Shown: positions 1-6,684 of the stretch, piece by piece
Layout: each line of letters starts with the position of its first letter
How positions within the stretch are numbered: the stretch's first letter is position 1
Source: Alphaproteobacteria bacterium
GTDB taxonomy: Bacteria; Pseudomonadota; Alphaproteobacteria; Elsterales; Elsteraceae
Direction: 5' to 3'
NCBI GenBank assembly: GCA_013297545.1
Contig: JAAFHH010000132.1
Span: 1-7,623, forward strand
Length of the DNA: 7,623 bases
Notes under the pieces: generated by a model
What the model was told of the DNA's origin: nothing
Database searches by the model: none
The model's input: only the letters and a program-made list of their open reading frames with translations
Position numbers and translations under genes: made by a program

Positions 1-860
1 TGCTGGCGGGCGGTCACGCGCTGCTGGTCGGTGTGCCGGGTCTCGCCAAGACCAAGCTGGTGGAAACGCTGGGCATCGTGCTGGGTCTGGAAGACCGGCG
101 CGTTCAGTTCACCCCGGACTTGATGCCGGCAGACATTCTGGGCTCCGAAGTGTTGGAAGAAGCCGACAATGGCCGGCGCCAATTCCGCTTCCTGCGTGGG
201 CCGGTGTTCGCGCAGCTGCTGATGGCCGACGAAATCAACCGGGCAAGCCCGCGCACCCAGTCCGCCCTGCTGCAGGCGATGCAGGAACGCAAAGTCTCGG
301 TCGCGGGCGTCAACCACCCGCTGCCGACACCGTTCCATGTGCTGGCAACCCAGAACCCGGTGGAGCAGGAAGGCACATACCCGCTGCCCGAAGCCCAGCT
401 CGACCGGTTCTTGCTGCAGATCGACGTGCCCTACCCAGACCGCGAGGCGGAGCGGCGCATGCTGCTCGCCACCACGGGTGCTGAAACCGCGATCGCCCAG
501 CCGGTGATGACGGCGCAGGATCTGTTGCAGATCCAGCGTCTGGTCCGCCACGTGCCGGTGGGTGAAGCGGTGCTGGAGGCCGTGCTGACCATCGTGCGTG
601 CTGGTCGGCCAGAAGAAACCAACATCGAAGAAGTGCGCCGCCACGTCGCCTGGGGGCCGGGACCACGGGCCAGCCAGTCCTTGATGCTGGCGACCCGGGC
701 GCGCGCCTTGCTCGATGGGCGCCTTGCCCCCTCGATCGACGATGTGCTCGCCCTCGCCCAGCCGATTCTGCGCCACCGCATGGCGCTGAACTTCGCCGCA
801 CGCGCGGAGGGGATCTCGATCGCTGAAATCATCGACCGGCTCTGCCGGGCGTATCGCTAG
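1..860 (+). CDS. MoxR-family AAA+ ATPase, 5'-truncated by the window edge
   Basis: This is a chaperone-like ATPase of the MoxR family, expected in the cytoplasm, where such proteins use ATP hydrolysis to mature or remodel partners that often carry VWA domains. The first complete codon is at 3 and 285 residues are visible. MoxR proteins are usually about 320-340 long, so some 40 N-terminal residues lie upstream. Numbering from codon 3, the Walker A motif GVPGLAKT is at residues 10-17, Walker B LLMADE at 72-77, sensor 1 in LATQNP at 114-119, the arginine-finger segment LPEAQLDRF at 128-136 and a sensor-2-like GPGPRASQ at 218-225. All AAA+ elements are intact. The GTG at 33 falls inside Walker A and cannot be the true start. 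The gene ends 3 nt before the DUF58 gene and is in the same frame. Family assignment is firm; the client protein is unknown. Confidence 0.95.
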   Translation, partial: LAGGHALLVGVPGLAKTKLVETLGIVLGLEDRRVQFTPDLMPADILGSEVLEEADNGRRQFRFLRGPVFAQLLMADEINRASPRTQSALLQAMQERKVSVAGVNHPLPTPFHVLATQNPVEQEGTYPLPEAQLDRFLLQIDVPYPDREAERRMLLATTGAETAIAQPVMTAQDLLQIQRLVRHVPVGEAVLEAVLTIVRAGRPEETNIEEVRRHVAWGPGPRASQSLMLATRARALLDGRLAPSIDDVLALAQPILRHRMALNFAARAEGISIAEIIDRLCRAYR

Positions 861-863
861 GTC

Positions 864-1745
864 GTGGCAACCCAGCTGCAACAACGGGCCGAAGCACTGG
901 GGGCGGTGTTGCCGCCGCTGTTGGTGCGCGCGGACCGGATTGCAGCGACGGTGATCCAAGGGGTGCACGGCCGCCGCCGGGTCGGCCCGGGCGAGGCGTT
1001 TTGGCAGTTCCGCCGCTATCAGCCGGGCGACAGCACCCAGCGGATCGATTGGCGCCAGTCCGCCAAGGGCCGGCACGTCTTCGTGCGCGAAACCGAATGG
1101 GAAGCGGCCGAATCGGTCTGGCTATGGCGGGATGCCTCGCCGTCGATGGCGTTTACGTCCAGCCGCACCGTCGAACCAAAGGGCGAGCGGGCCGACCTGC
1201 TGCTGCTCGCCACTGCTAGCCTGCTGGTGCGCGGCGGCGAACGGGTTGGCTTGCTCGACCAGAACGAACCCCCGCGCAACAGCCGCGCAACCTTGCTGCG
1301 GCTGGCCGACGGCCTCGGCCGCACCAGCAGTCCTGCGCCACCAGCCAAGCCGATGCCGCGGTTTGCGACCGTGGTGCTGTTCTCCGACTTTCTGGCACCG
1401 ATCGAGGATATCAAACGCTGGATCGGCCAGTACGCGGACCAAGGCCTCAGCGGCTGCTTGCTGCAGGTGATGGACCCGGCGGAGGAAAGCCTGCCCTACA
1501 AGGGCCGGGTGCGCTTCGAAGGTGTGGAAAACGATGGCGAGGTGCTGGCACGCCGGGTTGAAACCCTGCGCGGCGCCTATCTCGCCCGGCTGGCCGAACA
1601 TCGCCAGGCGATCGCGGACCTTGCGCGCCAAGCCGGCTGGAGTTTCGCGCGCCACCACACCGGCGAAGCGCCGGATCGCGCGGCCATGTGGCTCTACCAG
1701 GCGCTCGAGGGCACGGCTGCCCGGGGCTGGGGGCAGGCATGCTGA
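864..1745 (+). CDS. DUF58 domain protein, probable MoxR partner
   Basis: This is a 293-residue soluble protein of the DUF58 family, which almost always sits beside a MoxR ATPase and is thought to act as its adaptor or substrate. The hallmark segment FRRYQPGDSTQRIDW lies at residues 49-63, followed by RQSAKGRHVFVRE at 64-76. A VWA-like metal site (MIDAS) DASPS at 90-94 keeps the D-x-S-x-S pattern, and FSDF at 173-176 may supply a further acidic ligand. I see no signal peptide or membrane helix, so it is probably cytoplasmic. The GTG start at 864 is the first start codon after the in-frame MoxR stop TAG at 858-860, with one codon between, and gives the N-terminus expected for the family. No strong Shine-Dalgarno precedes it, so translation may depend on ribosomes finishing the MoxR gene. 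Its end overlaps the next gene by 7 nt. Confidence 0.93.
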   Translation: MATQLQQRAEALGAVLPPLLVRADRIAATVIQGVHGRRRVGPGEAFWQFRRYQPGDSTQRIDWRQSAKGRHVFVRETEWEAAESVWLWRDASPSMAFTSSRTVEPKGERADLLLLATASLLVRGGERVGLLDQNEPPRNSRATLLRLADGLGRTSSPAPPAKPMPRFATVVLFSDFLAPIEDIKRWIGQYADQGLSGCLLQVMDPAEESLPYKGRVRFEGVENDGEVLARRVETLRGAYLARLAEHRQAIADLARQAGWSFARHHTGEAPDRAAMWLYQALEGTAARGWGQAC

Positions 1746-4447
1746 GCTTGAGCGCGCTCAGTTTCACCACACCCTGGGTGCTGCTGGCCGCCGTGCTGCT
1801 GCCGGTGATCTGGCTGCTGCTGCGCTTGACGCCGCCGCCACCGCAGCGCGTGCGCTTCCCCGCGATTATGCTGCTGGCGGGCCTCGCCCGGAACGAGGAA
1901 ACCCCGTTCGCCATGCCGTGGTGGCTGCTGCTGCTGCGCTTGGCGGCGGCGGCGGCGATCATCCTCGGCCTCGCCCAGCCGGTGCTCAACGCAGCACGCG
2001 GGCTGTTTGGCTCCGGCGCGCTCGTGCTGGTGATCGATGATGGTTGGGCGGCCGGCAATGACTGGCAGCAAACCCGCGATGCCGCCCTCGACTGGGTCGA
2101 CCGGGCAGAGCGCGAGGGGCGGACAGTCGGCCTGTTGACCACCGCACCGGCTGCCGGTGGCGAGCCGCCAGACTTCGTCACCCCGCGCCAGCCAAGCGAG
2201 ATCCGCACCCGTCTGCGCGCGTTGCAGCCAAAGCCGTGGCCGGTCGATCGCACCCGCGCGCTTGCAGCACTGGAGGCCCGCGGGCTTGCCTCGCCGGCGC
2301 AAGCCGTCTACCTCGCCGATGGGATCCAGGACGCGGCATTGCCACGCTTGGCGGAACGGTTGCAGCAGGCAGGATCGCTCACTGTGTTCCTGCCGCCGCC
2401 GCAGCGGGTCGCGAAGATCGTGCTGCCGCCGGAGAATCGCCCAGGCGACATCACGGTGCCGGTGCGCCGGGCCGAGACGGCGGAGGCCGTCGTCGTTGCC
2501 GTGCGCGCCTTGACGGCGGATGGCCGGTTACTCGCCCGCGAGACCGTGCGCCTCGAAGCGGGGGAAGCGCGCGGCACGGTGCGCATCAGCCTGCCGGCAG
2601 AACTGCGCAACCGCGTCGCCCGGCTCGACATCGATGGCGAGAGCCATGCTGGGGCCGTCGTGCTGCTCGACAGCCGGTTTGAGCGCCGTGCGGTCGGTGT
2701 GGTCGCCCCCAGCGCACTCGACACCGAACGCTCGCTGCTGGACGACAGCTACTATCTTGAGCGCGCACTCGCACCCTTCTCCGATCTGCGGCGCGGGCCG
2801 TTGGCGGATCTGCTACGCTCCCCGCCCTCCATGATCTTGTTGCCCGATGTCACGCCCTTATCGGCGACCGAGCGCGCCGCACTCACCCGCTTCGTCGACG
2901 GCGGTGGTGTGTTGGTGCGCTTTGCCGGACCGCGGCTGGCGGGCAGCCTGGATGATGAACTGGTGCCGGTGCGCTTGCGGCCAGGCGATCGGCAACTGGG
3001 CACAGCGCTGCAATGGTCGGCACCGCAGCGGTTAGCCCCCTTCGATGAGCGCTCGCCGTTCGCGAGCCTCACGATTCCGCCGGATGTGACGATCGGCCGG
3101 CAGGTGCTGGCTGAACCATCGGCGGATCTGGCCGAACGCACCTGGGCACGTCTGATCGACGGCACGCCGCTGGTGACGGGCGAGACGCGCGGCGATGGTG
3201 CGGTCGTGCTGTTCCACGTCCAGGCCGCCGCCGAATGGTCGAGCCTGCCGATTTCCGGCCTGTTCGTCGATATGCTGCGCCGGCTGGTCCTGCTCGGCCG
3301 CGCCTCGGGTGGGAGCCAACCGACGCAGGCACTGCCAGCATCCGAAACCTTGACCGGCTTCGGCCGGCTGGTGCAGGCAGCCGCCACGGCAGACGCATTG
3401 CCGGTGCGCGATGCAGTCGCCGGCCCGCGCACCCCGCCTGGCATCTACGGCACCGATACCGCCAAGCGCGCCCTCAACCTGACCAGCAGCGTCACAGACG
3501 TCGCACCCGTTGCAGGGTTGCCCAGCGGCGTGCAGGTTGGCCGCTTGAGCGCTGCGTTGGAGAGTGACTTGCTGCCGATCCTGCTGTTGATAGCCTTCGT
3601 GCTGGTGGTGATTGACGTAGGCGCCACGATGGCGATCGGCGGCATGCTGCGCGTGCGTGCGCTTAGCATCGTCGTCGGGGTGCTGCTGGTCGGCATCAGC
3701 ACGAATGGACACGCACAGCCCCGCCCAGCGCCAACCGGTCCCGATGGCTTTGCCATGGCAGCCGTGCTGGATACCCGGCTGGCGTATGTGATCACGGGAT
3801 CACGGTCGGTCGATGACGTCACGCGCGCGGGTTTGCGGGGCTTGTCGCTGGTGCTCAACCGTCGCACCGCGGTTGAGGCGGGTGACCCGGTGGCGGTCGA
3901 CCTCGAAAGTGACGAACTCGCGTTCTTCCCGCTGATCTACTGGGCGGTCACGCGCGAGCAGGCACCGCTGTCACCAGTGGCGATCGACCGGGTCAACACC
4001 TACCTGCGCACCGGCGGCACCATCTTGTTCGACACCCGCGACGATGGCGCGATCGGCTTTGGCAGTGCCGCCCGGCGCTTGCGGGAATTGGCGCAAGGCA
4101 TCGATATCCCGCCGCTCGCCCAGCCATCTGCCGATCACGTGCTGACCAAAACCTTCTATCTGCTGACCGATTTCCCCGGCCGCAGTGCCGGTGCGCCGCT
4201 GTGGATCGATGCACGCGACAACTCGATCGACGAGGTGGCCAGCGTCATCGTCGGCGGCAACGACTTTGCCGCCGCCTGGGCTGTGGACGCCAATGGCCGC
4301 CCGCTGTTGCCCGTGGTGCCGGGCGGCGAACAGCAGCGCGAGATGGCGTACCGCTTCGGCGTCAACCTCGTGATGTACGCGCTGACCGGCAACTACAAGG
4401 CCGACCAAGTGCACGTGCCGGCGATCCTCGAACGGCTGTCGCAGTAG
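1739..4447 (+). CDS. BatA-like N-terminal membrane domain fused to DUF4159, large envelope protein
   Basis: This is a 902-residue inner-membrane protein of the alphaproteobacterial DUF4159 type. It begins with the BatA-type double-membrane domain: helices at about 12-30 and 59-80, joined by an arginine-containing loop with VRFPAIMLL. A VWA-like region follows, in which IDDGWAAG (99-106) replaces the D-x-S-x-S metal motif. An amidotransferase-like segment covers about 365-403 (FVDGGGVLVRFAGP), and DGTPLV is at 474-479. Helices at about 611-635 and 641-656 lead into the DUF4159 domain at about 668-902. Arginines flank the short loops, which predicts that the bulk of the protein is periplasmic. 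I found no cysteine. The ATG at 1739 fits the family N-terminus (MLSLSALSF) and has a G-rich sequence at 1729-1733. The reading frame is open 17 codons further upstream, but that would lie inside the DUF58 gene. Function is inferred: an envelope partner of the MoxR/DUF58 pair. Confidence 0.88.
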   Translation: MLSLSALSFTTPWVLLAAVLLPVIWLLLRLTPPPPQRVRFPAIMLLAGLARNEETPFAMPWWLLLLRLAAAAAIILGLAQPVLNAARGLFGSGALVLVIDDGWAAGNDWQQTRDAALDWVDRAEREGRTVGLLTTAPAAGGEPPDFVTPRQPSEIRTRLRALQPKPWPVDRTRALAALEARGLASPAQAVYLADGIQDAALPRLAERLQQAGSLTVFLPPPQRVAKIVLPPENRPGDITVPVRRAETAEAVVVAVRALTADGRLLARETVRLEAGEARGTVRISLPAELRNRVARLDIDGESHAGAVVLLDSRFERRAVGVVAPSALDTERSLLDDSYYLERALAPFSDLRRGPLADLLRSPPSMILLPDVTPLSATERAALTRFVDGGGVLVRFAGPRLAGSLDDELVPVRLRPGDRQLGTALQWSAPQRLAPFDERSPFASLTIPPDVTIGRQVLAEPSADLAERTWARLIDGTPLVTGETRGDGAVVLFHVQAAAEWSSLPISGLFVDMLRRLVLLGRASGGSQPTQALPASETLTGFGRLVQAAATADALPVRDAVAGPRTPPGIYGTDTAKRALNLTSSVTDVAPVAGLPSGVQVGRLSAALESDLLPILLLIAFVLVVIDVGATMAIGGMLRVRALSIVVGVLLVGISTNGHAQPRPAPTGPDGFAMAAVLDTRLAYVITGSRSVDDVTRAGLRGLSLVLNRRTAVEAGDPVAVDLESDELAFFPLIYWAVTREQAPLSPVAIDRVNTYLRTGGTILFDTRDDGAIGFGSAARRLRELAQGIDIPPLAQPSADHVLTKTFYLLTDFPGRSAGAPLWIDARDNSIDEVASVIVGGNDFAAAWAVDANGRPLLPVVPGGEQQREMAYRFGVNLVMYALTGNYKADQVHVPAILERLSQ

Positions 4448-4451
4448 GAGG
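4446..4451 (+). promoter_or_regulatory. Shine-Dalgarno overlapping the upstream stop codon
   Basis: AGGAGG shares its first two bases with the TAG stop (4445-4447) of the DUF4159 gene and sits five bases before the ATG at 4457. It fixes the start of the fourth gene and suggests that ribosomes terminating on the third gene can reinitiate on the fourth. Confidence 0.8.
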
Positions 4452-4456
4452 CGCGG

Positions 4457-6526
4457 ATGGGCACCGACGGCTGGCACATCATCTTCGCACCGCACTGGCC
4501 GTGGCCCGTGCTGATCGCCCTCGCCGCGGTGGGGTTGGTAGCGGTTGGCTTGCTCGCTTGGCGCCGGCCCAGGGGTACGATTGCCCGCGTGCTCGCCCTC
4601 GCCGTTGTCTGGCTTGCGCTCGCCAACCCGTCACTGCTCGAAGAAACCCGCGCCTATCGCCCAGACATCGCGGTTGTGCTGGTGGATGAAACTTCGTCCC
4701 AGACCATCGGTACCCGCGCTGCCCAAGCAGCCGCCGCACTCGCCCGCATCGAAGCCGCCGCCCAGCGTTTTGACGATTTGGAGCTGCGCATCGTGCGCGT
4801 CACCGATGATGCCGAGAGCATCGGCGAAGATGGCGGCAGCCGGATGTTCCAAGCCCTCGACCGGGCAATGGCCGATGTGCCGCGCCGACGTTTTGCCGGT
4901 GCGATCATGATCACCGACGGCCAGATCCACGACGTACCACCGCGCGGCACCACGCCAGCCGGTCCCTTGCACGCGCTGATCACCGGCGCGCGCGATGAGG
5001 CGGACCGCCGCTTGGTCGTCGTGCGCGCCCCCAGCTTTGGCCTGGTCGACAAAACTGTGACCGTGACCGTGCGGGTGGAGGATGATCGCAGCCGCGAGCC
5101 AATCGCCGTGGTGATCCGCCAGGATGGCCAAGACCTCCGGCGCCTCGCCGTGCCGCCGAACCGCGACACCGACATCGAGATCACGATCCGCAAAGGTGGC
5201 GTCACCTTGGTCGAGATCGATGCGGCACCGGGCCCGCGCGAGCTGACCACGATCAACAACCGCGCGGTTGTTTCGATCAACGGCATCCGGGATCGCTTGC
5301 GCGTGCTGCTGGTCTCCGGCGAGCCGCACGCGGGCGAACGCACCTGGCGCAACCTGCTGAAAGCCGATCCGTCGGTCGAACTGGTGCACTTCACCATTCT
5401 GCGCCCACCCGAAAAGCAGGATTCGACGCCGATCCACGAGCTTTCCCTGATCGCGTTTCCGGTGCGCGAGCTGTTTGAAGTCAAGCTGAACGACTTCGAC
5501 TTGATCATCTTCGATCGCTACAAGCGCATGAGCATTCTGCCGCGCGTCTACATCTCCGCGATCGCGGACTATGTGCGCCGCGGCGGTGCCGTGCTGGAAG
5601 CCGCCGGCCCAGCATTCGCCGGTGCCAACAGCCTGTTCCGTTCACCGCTGGCCGAAGTGCTGCCGGCGGAGCCGACGGGCCGGATATTTGAACGTGGCTT
5701 CCGCCCGAGTGTCACCGACACCGGCCGCCGGCATCCAGTGACCGCAGGTCTCGATGGTGCCGGGGCGCAAGGGGCGGAGCCCAGCTGGGGCCGCTGGTTC
5801 CGGCACGTCGAGATGCAGCCGCGCTCGGGCGAAACCATCCTCTCCGGCGTCGACGGCACACCGCTCCTCGTGCTCGACCGGGTCGGCGAAGGCCGCATCG
5901 CCCAGCTCGCGTCCGACCACATTTGGCTGTGGACCCGCGGCTTTGAAGGCGGTGGCCCGCAGGCCGAACTGCTGCGCCGGCTGGCCCACTGGCTGATGAA
6001 AGAACCGCAGCTCGAAGAAGATGACCTGACCGCGGCGATGCGCGGCAATCGGCTTGAGATCGTGCGCCGAGCGCTGAAGACCGACGTCGAGACGGTCACC
6101 GTCACCGATCCGCTGGGCGAGGTGCGCACCCTGCCGCTCACCCCCCAAGACGCCGGGCGTGCGACCGCGAGCTTCGCCCCGCCGCGCCCCGGCCTCTACA
6201 CGATCAGCGACGGCACCCGGCGCGCAATCGCCGCGGTCGGCAGCCTCAATCCGAAGGAATGGTCCGATGTCCGCGCGACCGACCGGCTGATCCGTCCGGT
6301 GGCAGAAGCGACCGGCGGCGGCGTGCAGTGGCTGGAGGGCAGTGCCGGCGACATCCGCCGGGTGCGCGAAGACCGGGTGACTGCTGGCAGCGACTGGCTC
6401 GGCCTCGTCCAGCGGCGGGACTATGACGTGACCGGCATCCGCCAGCTGCCGCTGCTGCCCGCGTGGCTGGCACTCGTACTGGCGCTGGGAGGCTTGATGC
6501 TGGCCTGGGCGCGCGAAGCGAAGTAA
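4457..6526 (+). CDS. Membrane protein with VWA-like and glutamine-amidotransferase-like domains
   Basis: This is a 689-residue inner-membrane protein, the usual last member of this alphaproteobacterial MoxR operon. Helices lie at about 17-36 and 42-58, with a basic loop WRRPRG between them, and a C-terminal helix at about 666-684. Residues 59-664 are therefore probably periplasmic. A VWA-like domain starts at VVLVDETSSQ (73-82), where the metal motif reads D-x-T-x-S, and MITDGQ (151-156) is the second conserved strand. A beta-rich linker follows at about 185-275. An amidotransferase-like domain starts at LRVLLVSGEP (281-290) and includes YVRRGGAVLEAAGP (372-385). The protein contains no cysteine, so it cannot be a classical class I amidotransferase and is probably structural or ligand-binding. 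The ATG at 4457 has a strong AGGAGG five bases upstream. Databases often label such proteins glutamine amidotransferase; I would treat that as a fold label only. Confidence 0.88.
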   Translation: MGTDGWHIIFAPHWPWPVLIALAAVGLVAVGLLAWRRPRGTIARVLALAVVWLALANPSLLEETRAYRPDIAVVLVDETSSQTIGTRAAQAAAALARIEAAAQRFDDLELRIVRVTDDAESIGEDGGSRMFQALDRAMADVPRRRFAGAIMITDGQIHDVPPRGTTPAGPLHALITGARDEADRRLVVVRAPSFGLVDKTVTVTVRVEDDRSREPIAVVIRQDGQDLRRLAVPPNRDTDIEITIRKGGVTLVEIDAAPGPRELTTINNRAVVSINGIRDRLRVLLVSGEPHAGERTWRNLLKADPSVELVHFTILRPPEKQDSTPIHELSLIAFPVRELFEVKLNDFDLIIFDRYKRMSILPRVYISAIADYVRRGGAVLEAAGPAFAGANSLFRSPLAEVLPAEPTGRIFERGFRPSVTDTGRRHPVTAGLDGAGAQGAEPSWGRWFRHVEMQPRSGETILSGVDGTPLLVLDRVGEGRIAQLASDHIWLWTRGFEGGGPQAELLRRLAHWLMKEPQLEEDDLTAAMRGNRLEIVRRALKTDVETVTVTDPLGEVRTLPLTPQDAGRATASFAPPRPGLYTISDGTRRAIAAVGSLNPKEWSDVRATDRLIRPVAEATGGGVQWLEGSAGDIRRVREDRVTAGSDWLGLVQRRDYDVTGIRQLPLLPAWLALVLALGGLMLAWAREAK

Positions 6527-6563
6527 ACTCGCCCTGGAGCTAGGGGTCGGTTACACGCTTCCA

Positions 6564-6588
6564 AGTTGGGGATGCTGCAGCCTCAACT
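6564..6588 (+). terminator. Possible intrinsic-type terminator hairpin after the operon
   Basis: The arms AGTTGGGG (6564-6571) and CCTCAACT (6581-6588) pair over eight positions with one G-T wobble, and TG/CA inside can add two pairs after a mismatch. The hairpin begins 37 nt after the stop of the last operon gene. The downstream sequence TAATTGAAATT has only short runs of T, so it is not a textbook rho-independent terminator. It could be a weak terminator or an mRNA 3'-end stabiliser. Confidence 0.35.
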
Positions 6589-6666
6589 AATTGAAATTCG
6601 CAGGGTCACCACCTGTTTGTTCGTGATCGCATCGGACAGCTGGGGAATTGATAGAGGTTAGCAAGC

Positions 6667-6678
6667 GGAGGATCAGGA
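6667..6678 (+). promoter_or_regulatory. Ribosome binding region of the PhyH-like gene
   Basis: Two purine-rich blocks precede the ATG at 6685: GGAGG at 6667-6671 (13 nt away, rather far) and AGGA at 6675-6678 (6 nt away, good spacing). The nearer block supports 6685 as the start. The gene therefore has its own initiation signal and does not need coupling to the operon. Confidence 0.6.
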
Positions 6679-6684
6679 TACCAT

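Larger units (their letters stand above)
6527..6684. other. Intergenic spacer at the composition boundary
   Basis: This 158-nt gap between the GC-rich operon and the AT-richer oxygenase gene has intermediate composition (about half G+C at 6601-6660). It contains one hairpin (6564-6588) and the ribosome binding region of the next gene. I see no tRNA, no insertion-sequence end, no convincing direct repeat and no convincing -35/-10 pair. The best promoter-like pairing, TTGAAA at 6591-6596 with TGTTTG 17 nt later, is too weak to call. Confidence 0.6.

Noticed and set aside
33..35. GTG at 33 as the start of the MoxR gene
   Set aside because: It lies inside the Walker A motif GVPGLAKT, and the frame continues upstream to the window edge, so the gene is truncated rather than starting there.
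1688..1738. Upstream start at 1688 for the BatA/DUF4159 protein
   Set aside because: It adds 17 residues without hydrophobic or family character and deepens the overlap with the DUF58 gene. The ATG at 1739 matches the usual N-terminus.
1447..2253. Long minus-strand open frame opposite the DUF58 and BatA/DUF4159 genes
   Set aside because: GC-rich coding DNA leaves long open frames on the opposite strand. The plus strand here encodes recognisable domains without interruption, and the minus translation is low-complexity and rich in Arg, Ser and Ala with no motif.
2752..3444. Minus-strand open frame inside the BatA/DUF4159 gene
   Set aside because: Same shadow effect, with no recognisable motif in the translation.
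4654..5508. Two overlapping minus-strand open frames opposite the fourth gene
   Set aside because: They overlap each other in different frames and mirror the codon bias of the real gene. No domain or ribosome binding site supports them.
6591..6619. TTGAAA and TGTTTG as a promoter for the PhyH-like gene
   Set aside because: The 17-nt spacing is right, but TGTTTG is a poor -10 box and the host's sigma-factor preference is unknown.
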